Both the position numbers and the translations under genes were made by a program. A model generated the notes under the pieces. That model saw only the letters and a list, made by a program, of their open reading frames with translations. It did not search any database and was not told the DNA's origin. Shown here piece by piece: positions 1 to 8,668 of a stretch of 64,000 bases of DNA (position 1 is the stretch's first letter; every line of letters begins with the position of its first letter). The stretch covers positions 1-64,000 of the forward strand of contig DATNLZ010000102.1 of assembly GCA_035602605.1 (NCBI GenBank), written 5' to 3'. Origin of the DNA: DASQHY01 sp035602605 (lineage in GTDB: Bacteria; Acidobacteriota; Terriglobia; Acidiferrales; UBA7541).

Positions 1-2
1 AA

Positions 3-140
3 GAACTTGTTGCCAAAATCGAATCTTTCGTCCATCGCTACAACGCGGAGGCCCGGCCCTTCTCCTGGACGGCCACCCCCGATTCAATCCTGGAAAAAAT
101 CCAGCGACTATGTGAACGTATTTCCGGGACACAACACTAG
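3..140 (+). CDS. IS630-family transposase, C-terminal end (partial)
   Basis: The reading frame is open from the window edge to a TAG at 138-140 and encodes 45 residues. It contains the C-terminal signature seen in IS630/Tc1-type DDE transposases: an FVHRYN motif, then RPFSWTATPDSIL and a basic helix. The start and catalytic DDE residues lie outside the window, so whether the element is intact cannot be judged. No terminal inverted repeat was confidently identified after the stop. Family call from motif recognition only. Confidence 0.7.
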   Translation, partial: ELVAKIESFVHRYNAEARPFSWTATPDSILEKIQRLCERISGTQH

Positions 141-344
141 CTCATCAGAAAACACCCTCTTCGCACCAACGTAGATACTTAAATTTTCCTTCGTGCCTAG
201 GATGTCAGAGGCCCACTTACCGTCGAGTAAAGTCACATGCTTACAAAACACCTCGGGGGGAAGGGCTCCACCAGGTTCGAATCGTGAAGCATTGATCACA
301 ACGTTGTACAATCTGTCGGACTCGGCGGTCCCCGGGAGACAACA

Positions 345-2237
345 ATGAAGTTCAGGGCATTGCGTGCTGCGTTCTACGCGGTGGCGCTTCTCTTCGTACT
401 AAGCGCATCAGTTCAGGCGCAAAATCTCGAATACACCAAAGCAACCTACACGAAGTACGAGTATTACATCCCCATGCGCGACGGTGTCCGGCTCTACACC
501 GCTGTGTATGCCCCGAAAGATTCTTCCAAACCCTATCCAATCATGCTGAATCGCACACCCTACAGCATCGCACCCTATGGCAGCGATCGTTACCATGACA
601 CCGTCGGCCCCTCTTTCTTCTTCGAGAAGGAGGGATACGTTTTTGTTTATCAGGATGTTCGCGGCCGCTGGATGTCTGAGGGAAAGTTTGATCACATGCG
701 GGCGCACAAGCCTGTGAAATCCGGTCCGAAAGATTTTGACGAAAGCACAGATACCTGGGACACCATCGAGTGGTTAATCAAAAATATTTCGAACAACAAT
801 GGCCGCGTCGGTATGTGGGGCATTTCTTACCCTGGTTTTTACGCGGCCATGGGGTTGATTGACTCCCATCCTGCACTGAAAGCTGTTTCGCCTCAGGCAC
901 CTGTAGCTGATTGGTTTTCGACTGATGACTGGCATCACAATGGGGCTTTCCTCCTGGCCCACGCGTTCGGCTGGTTTTCCCGCGCGGGCTGGGAATTCAC
1001 CCAACCGACAACGACTTTTCCAGGGCCGCCCCAAGGCCCCCACACATACGACGGATACGAGTTCTATCTCCGCCTGGGTCCCCTGCGCAACGCCAACGAC
1101 CGCTACATGCACAGTCAAATTTCGTTCTGGAATGCGATGATGGAGCACGATTCCAAAGACGCCTTCTGGAACTCGCGAAACATCTTGCCGCACCTGAAAA
1201 ACGTCAAGCCCGCGGTGATGACCGTTGGTGGCTGGTACGATGCCGAAAACCTCTACGGCGCCCTAGAGGTGTACAAAAGCATCGAGACCAGCAGTCCCGG
1301 CATCTTCAATACGCTCGTTATGGGTCCGTGGGTTCACGGGGGTTGGTCTTCGACCGATGGCAGCTCCCTCGGCGACGTGCGCTTTGACGCTAAGACCTCG
1401 GAATTTTACCGCGAGAACATTGAACTGCGCTTCTTCAATCACTTTCTCAAGAGCAAAGGCGAGCAAACCCTGCCCAAAGCCTACGTTTTTGAAACCGGTA
1501 CGAACGTCTGGCACCGCATGGATGCGTGGCCACCGAAACAGCTCGCGGTCAAAAATTTGTATCTTGGCACTGACGGCAAATTATCTTTCGACGCGCCCAA
1601 AGAAAACCCCGATTCCAGCTTCGATGAGTACGTGAGCGACCCGAAAAAACCCGTTCCATTGATGACTGGGGTCGCTGACGGCATGGCTCGTCCGTACATG
1701 ACTGAGGACCAGCGTTCCGTTGGCCGGCGTCCTGACGTTCTTGTGTACACGAGCGACGTATTGGAAGAAAATCTCACCTTGGCCGGTGCCATCCGTCCGA
1801 GCCTGTTTGTTTCCACGACCGGCACCGATTCAGACTGGATTGTGAAACTGATTGACATCTATCCCGATCTTTATCCCAAACCCTCTGACCCGGGCGAGTT
1901 TGATGAAAAGCTTGGCGGCTACTGGCAACTTGTCCGCGGAGACATTCTCCGAGGCAAATTTCGCAATAGCCTGGAGAAACCCGAGGCTTTCACGCCCGGC
2001 AAACCCACCAAAGTTGAATTTGTCGAGGGGGATGTCTTCCACACTTTTCGCCGCGGTCACCGCATGATGGTGCAAATTCAGAGCACGTGGTTTCCCTTTG
2101 CCGACCTCAATCCCGGAAAATTTATGAATATATATCAAGCCACTGCAGCGGACTTCCAGAAGACAACGCAGCGCGTCTACCGCTCCTCGAGTATGCCGTC
2201 GGCGGTGAAAGTAGGGGTTCTGTCCAAGGCGCGGTAG
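345..2237 (+). CDS. Secreted CocE/NonD-family serine hydrolase (X-Pro dipeptidyl-peptidase S15 type)
   Basis: The 630-residue protein begins with a clear signal peptide (charged start, hydrophobic stretch 9-21, cleavage near SVQAQ), so it is probably periplasmic or secreted. The S15 alpha/beta-hydrolase core carries the nucleophile motif GISYPG (Ser161). An Asp in GGWYDAE (Asp299) and a His in GPWVHGG (His331) complete the expected triad. The C-terminal third (from about residue 400) matches the jelly-roll domain of CocE/PepX proteins, including FRRGHR. The family cleaves acyl esters or amides, including X-Pro peptides and beta-lactam or cocaine-like esters; the substrate here is unknown. A GGGAGA ribosome site precedes the ATG. 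The next gene, a prolyl oligopeptidase, follows after 23 nt, suggesting a two-gene proline-peptide hydrolysis operon. Confidence 0.88.
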   Translation: MKFRALRAAFYAVALLFVLSASVQAQNLEYTKATYTKYEYYIPMRDGVRLYTAVYAPKDSSKPYPIMLNRTPYSIAPYGSDRYHDTVGPSFFFEKEGYVFVYQDVRGRWMSEGKFDHMRAHKPVKSGPKDFDESTDTWDTIEWLIKNISNNNGRVGMWGISYPGFYAAMGLIDSHPALKAVSPQAPVADWFSTDDWHHNGAFLLAHAFGWFSRAGWEFTQPTTTFPGPPQGPHTYDGYEFYLRLGPLRNANDRYMHSQISFWNAMMEHDSKDAFWNSRNILPHLKNVKPAVMTVGGWYDAENLYGALEVYKSIETSSPGIFNTLVMGPWVHGGWSSTDGSSLGDVRFDAKTSEFYRENIELRFFNHFLKSKGEQTLPKAYVFETGTNVWHRMDAWPPKQLAVKNLYLGTDGKLSFDAPKENPDSSFDEYVSDPKKPVPLMTGVADGMARPYMTEDQRSVGRRPDVLVYTSDVLEENLTLAGAIRPSLFVSTTGTDSDWIVKLIDIYPDLYPKPSDPGEFDEKLGGYWQLVRGDILRGKFRNSLEKPEAFTPGKPTKVEFVEGDVFHTFRRGHRMMVQIQSTWFPFADLNPGKFMNIYQATAADFQKTTQRVYRSSSMPSAVKVGVLSKAR

Positions 2238-2260
2238 TGGCCAGAAGACTAGGAGAAACA

Positions 2261-4387
2261 ATGCGTATAAACACTTCTTTGATTTTGCTCATCTCTGTGC
2301 TGCTGAGCATAGTGGCCGCAGCAAGAGCACTGCAGGAAACCGGCTCGCCAAGTCCTTCGCCAAGTTCCGCTTCTGGCCAGCAGCCAAAAACCCGCACCGC
2401 CGACGTGAAAGCAGTGCTTCACGGGGTCGAGATCACCGACCCGTATCGCTGGTTAGAGGATCAAAAAAGCTCTGAAACACGCGCATGGATCGATGAGCAG
2501 AACACCCATACCGATGCACTTCTGACTAAACAACCGGGGCGGGAAGAACTAAAGCAACAAGTGAAAGCGTTGATTGAGATCGACTCAATGGGACCGCCTC
2601 GCGTGGGCAACGATCGGTACTTCTTCTTCAAGCGCCAGGCTTTGCAGGACCAGGCGATGTTGTACTTGCGAAAGGGCCTCGAAGGCAAAGACGAGTTGCT
2701 GATCGACCCTCTCGCGATGAGTCCGGACCACACAGTCACGGTCAATCTCAATTCCATTTCGCGTGACGGCACGTTGCTGGTCTATTCCGTGCGCCACGGC
2801 GGAGCGGATGAAATTACGCCACGTTTGTTCGACGTCGATTCCCGCGCTGATTTGCCCGACCGTTTTCCCGAGGCCCGTTACTTCGGCGTTTCTGTGTTGC
2901 CGGACAAGAGCGGTCTTTATTTTACGCGGCTGACTGCTGATGGGCCGAGAGTTTACTTCCACAAGATCGGCGTCGAACCTTCCACCGATGTAGAAGTGTT
3001 TGGCAAAGGATATGGCTCGGAGAAAATCATCAGTTGCAGCGTTTCGGAGGATGGACATTACCTGGTTGTTACGGTCCTTCACGGCTCAGCGGCAGATCGA
3101 TCCGAGCTTTACGTCCAAGACCTGGCGAGAAAGGGGCCTATTGTTCCAATTGTAAATGACGTCCCAGCTGCTTTCTTCGGAGCGATTGCGGATGATCGGA
3201 TGTTTCTGCGCACCAACTGGAAGGCTCCGAAATGGCGGATAATGGAAGTGAACCTCAAAGAACCTGCGCGTGATAAGTGGCGTGAGGTAGTCCCCGCAAC
3301 TAAAGCTGTAATCGAGGATCTCTCACTTGTGGGCGGCAAGCTTGCAGTGCACACAACCGAGAATGTCATCCCGCGGTTGAAGCTGTTCGAGCCCAGCGGG
3401 AAGTTTGTGCGCGAGGTGATTCCACCGGCAATCGGCACAATATCTGGTCTCCTGGGCCGCTGGGGGAGCACCGAAGCATTCTATTCCACCTCGTCATTCC
3501 ACGTACCGGTGACGAATTACCGATTTGATGTGGCAACTGGAAAGCAAACAGTATGGTCGCAGTCAAAAGTACCTGTTGAGGCTGAAAAATATGAAGTGAA
3601 GCAGGTCTGGTACACCTCAAAGGACGGCACGAAGATTCCGATGTTCCTCGGGCATGCCAAAGGACTCAAGCTCGATGGCTCGAATCCGGTATTTCTTACT
3701 GGTTATGGCGGCTTCAATGTGACTCGCACGCCGGATTATAATCCATTGGCCGCCGCCTGGATGGTCAGAGGCGGCGTGTATGCCGTTGCAAATCTGCGTG
3801 GTGGAGGAGAATTTGGTGAAGAGTGGCATCACGCGGGAATGCTCGATAAGAAGCAGAATGTGTTTGACGACTTTATCGGCGCAGCCGAGTGGCTAATACA
3901 GAATCACTATACCGAACCTTCTCGATTGGCTATCGGCGGCAGCAGCAACGGTGGGTTGCTCGTGGGCGCGGCTCTAACCCAGCGCCCTGATTTATTCGGA
4001 GCGGTGCTGTGCGGTTATCCGCTGCTGGACATGGTTCGTTACCACAAATTTCTAGTCGCAAAATACTGGGTGCCGGAATATGGCTCATCAGACGACCCCG
4101 AACAATTTAAGTACATCTATGCGTATTCGCCATACCATCGGGTCAGGCCCGGCACGAAATATCCTGCAGTGCTTCTGATTAGCGGCGATTCGGACACGCG
4201 CGTTGATCCACTCCACGCCAGGAAGATGACCGCCCTGCTACAAGCCGCAACAGCCTCCGGTCGGCCAGTATTACTGCACTACGATACAAAAGCCGGACAT
4301 TCCGGCGGAACTCCGGTTAGCAAACAGATAGAAAATTTGACCGACGAGCTCACTTTCCTGTTCTGGCAGCTCGATCGGCAACCGTGA
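2261..4387 (+). CDS. Prolyl oligopeptidase family serine peptidase (S9A)
   Basis: The 708-residue protein is full length for the S9A family: signal-like N-terminus, N-terminal helix with YRWLEDQ, seven-bladed propeller (about 70-420) and C-terminal catalytic domain. The triad is visible: Ser562 in GGSSNGG, Asp645 in GDSDTRV and His680 in KAGHSGG. The family cleaves short peptides after proline. The frame is open upstream into the preceding gene, but the ATG at 2261 is preferred because an AGGAGA site lies just before it and the first 25 residues form a signal peptide. That puts it probably in the periplasm. It lies 23 nt after the CocE-like gene and is probably cotranscribed with it. Confidence 0.9.
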   Translation: MRINTSLILLISVLLSIVAAARALQETGSPSPSPSSASGQQPKTRTADVKAVLHGVEITDPYRWLEDQKSSETRAWIDEQNTHTDALLTKQPGREELKQQVKALIEIDSMGPPRVGNDRYFFFKRQALQDQAMLYLRKGLEGKDELLIDPLAMSPDHTVTVNLNSISRDGTLLVYSVRHGGADEITPRLFDVDSRADLPDRFPEARYFGVSVLPDKSGLYFTRLTADGPRVYFHKIGVEPSTDVEVFGKGYGSEKIISCSVSEDGHYLVVTVLHGSAADRSELYVQDLARKGPIVPIVNDVPAAFFGAIADDRMFLRTNWKAPKWRIMEVNLKEPARDKWREVVPATKAVIEDLSLVGGKLAVHTTENVIPRLKLFEPSGKFVREVIPPAIGTISGLLGRWGSTEAFYSTSSFHVPVTNYRFDVATGKQTVWSQSKVPVEAEKYEVKQVWYTSKDGTKIPMFLGHAKGLKLDGSNPVFLTGYGGFNVTRTPDYNPLAAAWMVRGGVYAVANLRGGGEFGEEWHHAGMLDKKQNVFDDFIGAAEWLIQNHYTEPSRLAIGGSSNGGLLVGAALTQRPDLFGAVLCGYPLLDMVRYHKFLVAKYWVPEYGSSDDPEQFKYIYAYSPYHRVRPGTKYPAVLLISGDSDTRVDPLHARKMTALLQAATASGRPVLLHYDTKAGHSGGTPVSKQIENLTDELTFLFWQLDRQP

Positions 4388-4410
4388 AGTGTACTTCCAG
4401 GCTGATTGGA

Positions 4411-4758
4411 TTATTTTAGGATAGCTTCGCGCGCCCGTTTGCGCTTCCACTCGTAATCTTTGCGCAGCCGTGACTGATGCTTTTTGACCTGTCCCTCGAG
4501 TTCGTAGAAAGCTTGCTTGACACTCGAACGCGCATCCGGACCGGTACCGGTGGCATGCAACACTCCGGTAGGCAGCGAGAGGTTCAGCGAAAGTGAATAT
4601 TCCTCTTTGCGGGGATGTTTTTCAAACCCACCGTGAAGTTTCAACAAATCTGGAGAGTAGCTTTGGAGCAGTCGCTCAAGCTTAACCAGAAAATGAGCGG
4701 CTGCGGCTTCGACAGGTTCGCGCAATGCCACGTGTTTGTAGCTGAAAGCAATTTTCAT
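4411..4758 (-). CDS. HPF/RaiA-family ribosome-associated protein (short form)
   Basis: This 115-residue protein has the layout of the sigma-54 modulation/S30EA ribosome-binding family: MKIAFSYKH start, amphipathic helix with LxKLERLL, an EEYSLSLNLSLP strand, and a second helix (VKQAFYELEGQVKKH) ending in a basic tail RKRAR. Family members bind the 30S decoding region and help inactivate or dimerise ribosomes in stationary phase. It lacks the C-terminal dimerisation domain of long HPF. It converges with the prolyl oligopeptidase gene, with 23 nt between the stops. The match is by pattern and the protein is somewhat divergent, so a general S30EA-like call is safest. Confidence 0.7.
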   Translation of the reverse strand: MKIAFSYKHVALREPVEAAAAHFLVKLERLLQSYSPDLLKLHGGFEKHPRKEEYSLSLNLSLPTGVLHATGTGPDARSSVKQAFYELEGQVKKHQSRLRKDYEWKRKRAREAILK

Positions 4759-4915
4759 TCGCGCACCTTTTGACGAGAATCACGGAGGGCGAAACGGGTT
4801 CGAGATGGTACCGCAAAGGCATTAACAATTTCAGGATAGCAGCCGGACCTCCCGGATGCAATGCGGCCTCGCGCCAGCGCGTTGACTTCCTGCGCAACCG
4901 CGTCATAGTCTGATT

Positions 4916-5899
4916 ATGATGAATCAGGATGCGTTGATTCGACGCGACGCGGAAACCACGCGTGATTCTCAGGACGCGCCAGATCCTTCGGACTCAGTTC
5001 GCATCGGACCGGCCGGTTGGTCTTACGCGGATTGGGCAGGTTTAGTTTATCCCAAGCCAAAGCCGCGCGGCTTTAATGAAATTGAATTCCTCGCTCACTA
5101 TTTTGACACCATCGAAATCAACACTTCATTTTACCAGCCGCTGCGCGCCGAACATTGCCGGCAATGGATCGCAAAAGTTTCCGGCAATCCGCGATTTCTT
5201 TTTACCGCAAAGCTTTGGAAGCGATTCACACACCAGAATTTGCCGAGCCTGGAAGATGAACGCGAGGTCCGTGCCGGGTTCGAGGTCTTGCGCGATGCGG
5301 GCAAGCTTGGCGCCATCTTGCTGCAATTCCCTTTTTCGTTCCACCGCGACCCCGAAAACACCGCGTATCTCGACTCGCTGCTCAAGCGGTTTGCGGATTT
5401 TTCGCTTGCGGTGGAGGTGCGTCACGCGAGCTGGAATGAAGTGGGCTTTTACGCCATGCTGTACGCGCGCGGCGCGGGATTCTGCAACATCGACCAGCCG
5501 CTTATTGGCCGCTCACTGAGACCCACCGAGCACGTCACTGCCTCGATCGGATATGTGCGGCTGCACGGACGCCGGTATGACACGTGGTTTAGCGACGATC
5601 CTGAATTGCCGCGCTCGGAGCGCTACAACTATCTTTACAACGAAGAAGAGCTCGAGCCTTGGGCAAGACGCATCGACACCGTCGCCCGCCGCACCAAAAA
5701 CACTTTTGTCCTGACCAACAATCACTACCTCGGAAAGTCGGCCGTGAACGCTCTGCAACTCATTAGCGTATTGCGCGGAGCGAAGGTGAACGTGCCGGAG
5801 CCCCTCCGCCAACACTATCCTCAGCTGGAACTGATTGCCCGCGAACCTTCCCGCGTGCCCACGCTTTTTCCGCTATCCCTGCCCGCTTCGCGAAAATAA
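4916..5899 (+). CDS. DUF72 (YecE-like) family protein
   Basis: The 327-residue protein shows the DUF72 TIM-barrel signature: RIGPAGWSYADW near residue 30, FDTIEINTSFYQP near 65, FLFTAKLWKRFTH, and the late TNNHYLGKSAVNAL segment. Molecular function of this widespread family is not established. There are two adjacent ATG codons (4916 and 4919); the first 25 residues are acidic and poorly conserved-looking, so a later start cannot be excluded. It converges on the zinc-ribbon gene, whose stop lies 9 nt away. Confidence 0.82.
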   Translation: MMNQDALIRRDAETTRDSQDAPDPSDSVRIGPAGWSYADWAGLVYPKPKPRGFNEIEFLAHYFDTIEINTSFYQPLRAEHCRQWIAKVSGNPRFLFTAKLWKRFTHQNLPSLEDEREVRAGFEVLRDAGKLGAILLQFPFSFHRDPENTAYLDSLLKRFADFSLAVEVRHASWNEVGFYAMLYARGAGFCNIDQPLIGRSLRPTEHVTASIGYVRLHGRRYDTWFSDDPELPRSERYNYLYNEEELEPWARRIDTVARRTKNTFVLTNNHYLGKSAVNALQLISVLRGAKVNVPEPLRQHYPQLELIAREPSRVPTLFPLSLPASRK

Positions 5900-5908
5900 T
5901 CGTAACCG

Positions 5909-6385
5909 TTATTTCTTGAAGAGGTCGTCGAAAGCCTGGCGGGCATCCTTTGGACGTCGAGGTGAGAGAGCTGCCGATGCGGTGGCCGGAGCGGAGCTAT
6001 AGGAAGTGGGCGCAGTGTCTTTTTCAACGGTCGTGCGGAATTCATAAAATGTGCAGGTGTTGCGAAGATCTTTGCGCGGAATCCGCTCAGGGATCCGCTG
6101 CGTGCATTCAAATTGCGCCCCTGTGTCAAAGAACACGCATTGCTTGCAGGAATGCAAATCAAACTGGCAACGAGGGCATTTGCCCTGGGGATCGAAGCCG
6201 GGCGCCAGAACGCCACCGCAATTCGAACAGCGTGCCCGGGTTACCGTGCCCACCATACGCGGCGTGCGCGGGCCTATCTGGTCCTGGTGCCGCGGCCGGC
6301 CATCCGACGGCGGGCGCTCTTTTTTCTTTTCCGGCTTGCCATGATCCATGTAGCCGTGCTGCTTGTACTTACGGTCCACTGCCAC
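5909..6385 (-). CDS. Hypothetical protein with two Cys-rich zinc-ribbon-like clusters
   Basis: The 158-residue protein has no recognised enzymatic domain. Its centre holds a zinc-ribbon pattern (Cys53, Cys56, Cys70, Cys73: CSNCGG and CPRCQF), directly followed by a second set (Cys80, Cys83, Cys94, Cys111). The first 45 residues are basic and Lys/Pro-rich; the tail is Ala/Ser/Pro-rich and ends with QAFDDLFKK. No signal peptide or membrane segment is evident, so it is probably cytoplasmic. Two metal sites (zinc or iron-sulfur) are inferred from the cysteine spacing. Function unknown. Confidence 0.65.
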   Translation of the reverse strand: MAVDRKYKQHGYMDHGKPEKKKERPPSDGRPRHQDQIGPRTPRMVGTVTRARCSNCGGVLAPGFDPQGKCPRCQFDLHSCKQCVFFDTGAQFECTQRIPERIPRKDLRNTCTFYEFRTTVEKDTAPTSYSSAPATASAALSPRRPKDARQAFDDLFKK

Positions 6386-6496
6386 CTCCGAAAATGCGTA
6401 CTATTTAAATGCCGAGATATGATCAACCTGGAATGCCGCCTGATTTGCACAAGCGGCTGCAACCAATGTGCGGAGCTGCTAGACTTCCCTTGCCGT

Positions 6497-6528
6497 CATT
6501 TTAGATGCAGAACATTTTAGATGCAGAG
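6497..6528. repeat. 16-bp tandem duplication
   Basis: The unit CATTTTAGATGCAGAR occurs twice head to tail (6497 and 6513), and a third partial CATT follows. It lies in the gap upstream of the zinc-ribbon gene, with no coding signal around it. It is probably a slippage duplication. Confidence 0.75.
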
Positions 6529-6674
6529 CATTCTTGCCTGGGAGCAGTTGAACACTGCAGGCGTGTGAAGTACCTTTGTAATACTGTAGGCGGAACAAGT
6601 CAAGTGCGCCTTCATAACTCGGTTCGCCAAGCGATACCCTACTCCTAACCGGTGTGGAGCATCCCCCGCGATCC

Positions 6675-6996
6675 TATCTGGTGGTCTGGGAATTTCAAGG
6701 TTGACCAGGTATGGAGCGTCAATTCGAAGAGGCTTATGGCCCTGCAGGCATATGGGTGCGTTTCCAGAACGCCAAAGGATACCGCCGTTCGGGGGTTACG
6801 AGACGTATCCCGTGTGGGCCGTTACTTCACGTTCGATTTCGGGGATTCGCGCGGGCATTACGAGAAAGTTCATTCAGCGCATGCCGAGGAATAGGCGGCG
6901 ATTGAGCTTGCCTGCGGAAGCATGGCCGCGAGCGGGACTCCTCGCGGAAGCTTCGAGGAGTTATCCACCACGACGATTCCTTCTACACCGGTATAA
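6675..6996 (+). pseudogene. Decayed antibiotic-biosynthesis-monooxygenase-like gene
   Basis: Pieces of one protein can be read across lesions. The frame from 6675 gives YLVVWEFQG, then a TGA at 6702-6704, then PGMERQFEEAYGPAG and IWVRFQNAKGY. After a frameshift near 6785-6795 (about 2 nt missing), the next frame gives LRDVSRVGRYFTFDF and HYEKVHSAHAEE. An in-frame TAG (6892-6894) interrupts before AAIELACGSM. The order (VVWEF, EFE.AYGP, GY...LLRD, RY.T.D.W.S) is that of small ABM-fold proteins of about 110 residues. Three lesions in 320 bp mean it is not functional. The family match is from memory of the pattern. Confidence 0.55.
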
Positions 6997-7171
6997 ACCG
7001 TTCCTGACTCACTTGGGCGGACGTGCCAGACACGGGCTACCAAAAGTCCGGCGTCGGCTCCTAACGAACGCCGTCATTTGTTGTCCAACTGTGGCCCCGG
7101 TCGCTGCTGTAAACGGCGGCGCCAAACCAATCGGAGTTCGACGCCGCGTGCAGGGCCCCGGAATCGCGGAG
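6937..7171 (-). pseudogene. BNR/sialidase-like repeat protein fragment, decayed
   Basis: Immediately after, and in the same frame as, the hpnE stop, the minus strand encodes LRDSGALHAASNSDWFGAA and then VYSSDRGHSW, an Asp-box (SxDxGxxW), before a TAG at 7061-7063. A second frame from 7058 continues with LLVARVWHVRPSESGTVY and TGVEG. This is the order seen in BNR-type glycosyl-hydrolase-like proteins (repeat with WFGxAVxRSxDxGxxW, then IWxVxPG...LYAGVE). No start and no full gene are present, so it is a relic. Its left end overlaps the tail of the decayed monooxygenase-like gene on the other strand; the left boundary is approximate. Confidence 0.4.
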
Positions 7172-8668
7172 TCAAAAATAAAATGGTGTACCGGGGAGCC
7201 GGGAAAAAATGCGCGCAAGTCCTTGCACCGGCAAATCGGGCTGCAGCAACTTTCGCGACGCGCCGGTATTAGCCAGCACAGCTTCAGCGGCCAGATAGCC
7301 GCTGCGCACAGCTCCCTCCATCGTTGCGGGCCAGCCAGTCGCGGTCCAGTCCCCTGCCAGATACAGCCGCGCAATCGGGGTGATTTGTTTCGGACGCCAG
7401 CGATCACAGCCCGGCGCCGGTGAAAATGTGGCAGCCGTTTCCTTAATGACCGTCGCTTTCAAAAGGTTAGCCTTCTTTTTTAAATCGAGAATCTTGTCAG
7501 CTTCATCAAACGTAAGCGCGATAATCTCCTCTCGTGATTGATTGAGCTGTGCGTACGAAGCACTGATCACAATTTGCAGGTATTGCCCTTCCCGGTCACG
7601 GTTCAAGCGCTCCGCGCCAGGATGCCCTTCGCTCCGCGCAGGCTTGTGCAGTGCGGATTTGTTAAAGATCCACTGCGACGCGCACTCGAGTACGGTGAGA
7701 AAGGGCTCATCCATCACCGGACCGTCGAACCATAGATGTATGCTTGTAATCGGCGAGTTCCGCAAATTTCTAAGGTTCGAGAATAGTGGCTCTCCCTCGA
7801 CAACCTCCGTTGCAAAAAGCGCCGAAAGCGACTCGTGTGGAATCGCAGCAACGTAATAATCCGCTGTTTCCGTGCGACCGTCATCAAAGCGAACGCAGCG
7901 CACTTCGTTTTCTGAAACTTCAATTCCACGCACCGCGGCGCGCAAGATCACTTCTCCGCCCCTGCTTTCGATGCCAGCGCGGCAGCCGTCATAGAGTTCG
8001 GCCAGCGGCACCATGGGAATACCTATTTCGTAGCCTGCGCGATTGGCCAGAAACGCCTTCCAGAAAACGTCTACCCCGTAGCTCGCATCCATGCGGTCGA
8101 GTTCTTCGTCGAGGGCGCTGACAAGCACAACCCTCCAAAATCGCTCAATCGCGCTCGGAGTTTGACGGTGCCGGCGCAGCCACTCCAACATCGTAAGACC
8201 GTTTGCTATTTCCGTCGGAGCGCTTGACGAATCGTTTGGAACCGAAGAGCGTCGTCCGATTCGCAAGATTGCCATCATCGCGCGCGCGATCGCGCGTTTG
8301 TCATCCGATGAGAGCAAGGGGAATTTGAGGAACGATGGACTAAGATGAAAAGGAGCTGGGAGCGGAGAAACCCGCAAGGTTCCGCGCCGCCCCGACGGAT
8401 CGGCAAATGTCAGACGATCATAAGTGCGGATTTTTCTGGAGGCACCAATCCGGTTATAGAAATCAGTGAGATTGGTGCAGCAGCCGAGTGTGACATGCTG
8501 GCAATTGTCCACATGCTCGCCGCTCGGGAGCACGTAAGAAGTGGCTCGACCACCAAGAAACGGACGTTTTTCAAATAAACGAACGCGAAAACCAGCTTCA
8601 GCCAGCGCGACGCCCGCCGACAAGCCGGCCAATCCCCCGCCGATCAGAATCACGCTTTTCGAAGACAT
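7172..8668 (-). CDS. hpnE: Hydroxysqualene dehydroxylase HpnE (squalene-associated FAD oxidoreductase)
   Basis: The last gene of the hopanoid operon encodes 498 residues. HpnE performs the final FAD-dependent reduction of hydroxysqualene to squalene. The N-terminus shows the Rossmann fingerprint GGGLAGLSAG followed by LFEKRPFLGGRATSY, and the C-terminus has YLAGDWTATGWPATMEGA, the FAD-binding end typical of phytoene-desaturase-like amine oxidases. The frame is open further upstream, but the ATG at 8668 is chosen because the Rossmann motif starts 8 residues later. That start lies inside the 3' end of the fused hpnC-hpnD gene (71-nt overlap), implying translational coupling. The protein ends soon after GLARIF, as expected. 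Confidence 0.9.
   Translation of the reverse strand: MSSKSVILIGGGLAGLSAGVALAEAGFRVRLFEKRPFLGGRATSYVLPSGEHVDNCQHVTLGCCTNLTDFYNRIGASRKIRTYDRLTFADPSGRRGTLRVSPLPAPFHLSPSFLKFPLLSSDDKRAIARAMMAILRIGRRSSVPNDSSSAPTEIANGLTMLEWLRRHRQTPSAIERFWRVVLVSALDEELDRMDASYGVDVFWKAFLANRAGYEIGIPMVPLAELYDGCRAGIESRGGEVILRAAVRGIEVSENEVRCVRFDDGRTETADYYVAAIPHESLSALFATEVVEGEPLFSNLRNLRNSPITSIHLWFDGPVMDEPFLTVLECASQWIFNKSALHKPARSEGHPGAERLNRDREGQYLQIVISASYAQLNQSREEIIALTFDEADKILDLKKKANLLKATVIKETAATFSPAPGCDRWRPKQITPIARLYLAGDWTATGWPATMEGAVRSGYLAAEAVLANTGASRKLLQPDLPVQGLARIFSRLPGTPFYF

Noticed and set aside
108..311. 67-codon minus-strand ORF beside the transposase
   Set aside because: Its C-terminal third is antisense to the transposase, there is no recognised domain, and its start has no clear ribosome site. 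Kept only as a question in the findings.
6701..7423. Long plus-strand ORF of 240 codons across the pseudogenes and hpnE
   Set aside because: Composition is Arg/Pro-rich and it overlaps the decayed genes and hpnE antisense. It is an artefact of GC-rich sequence.
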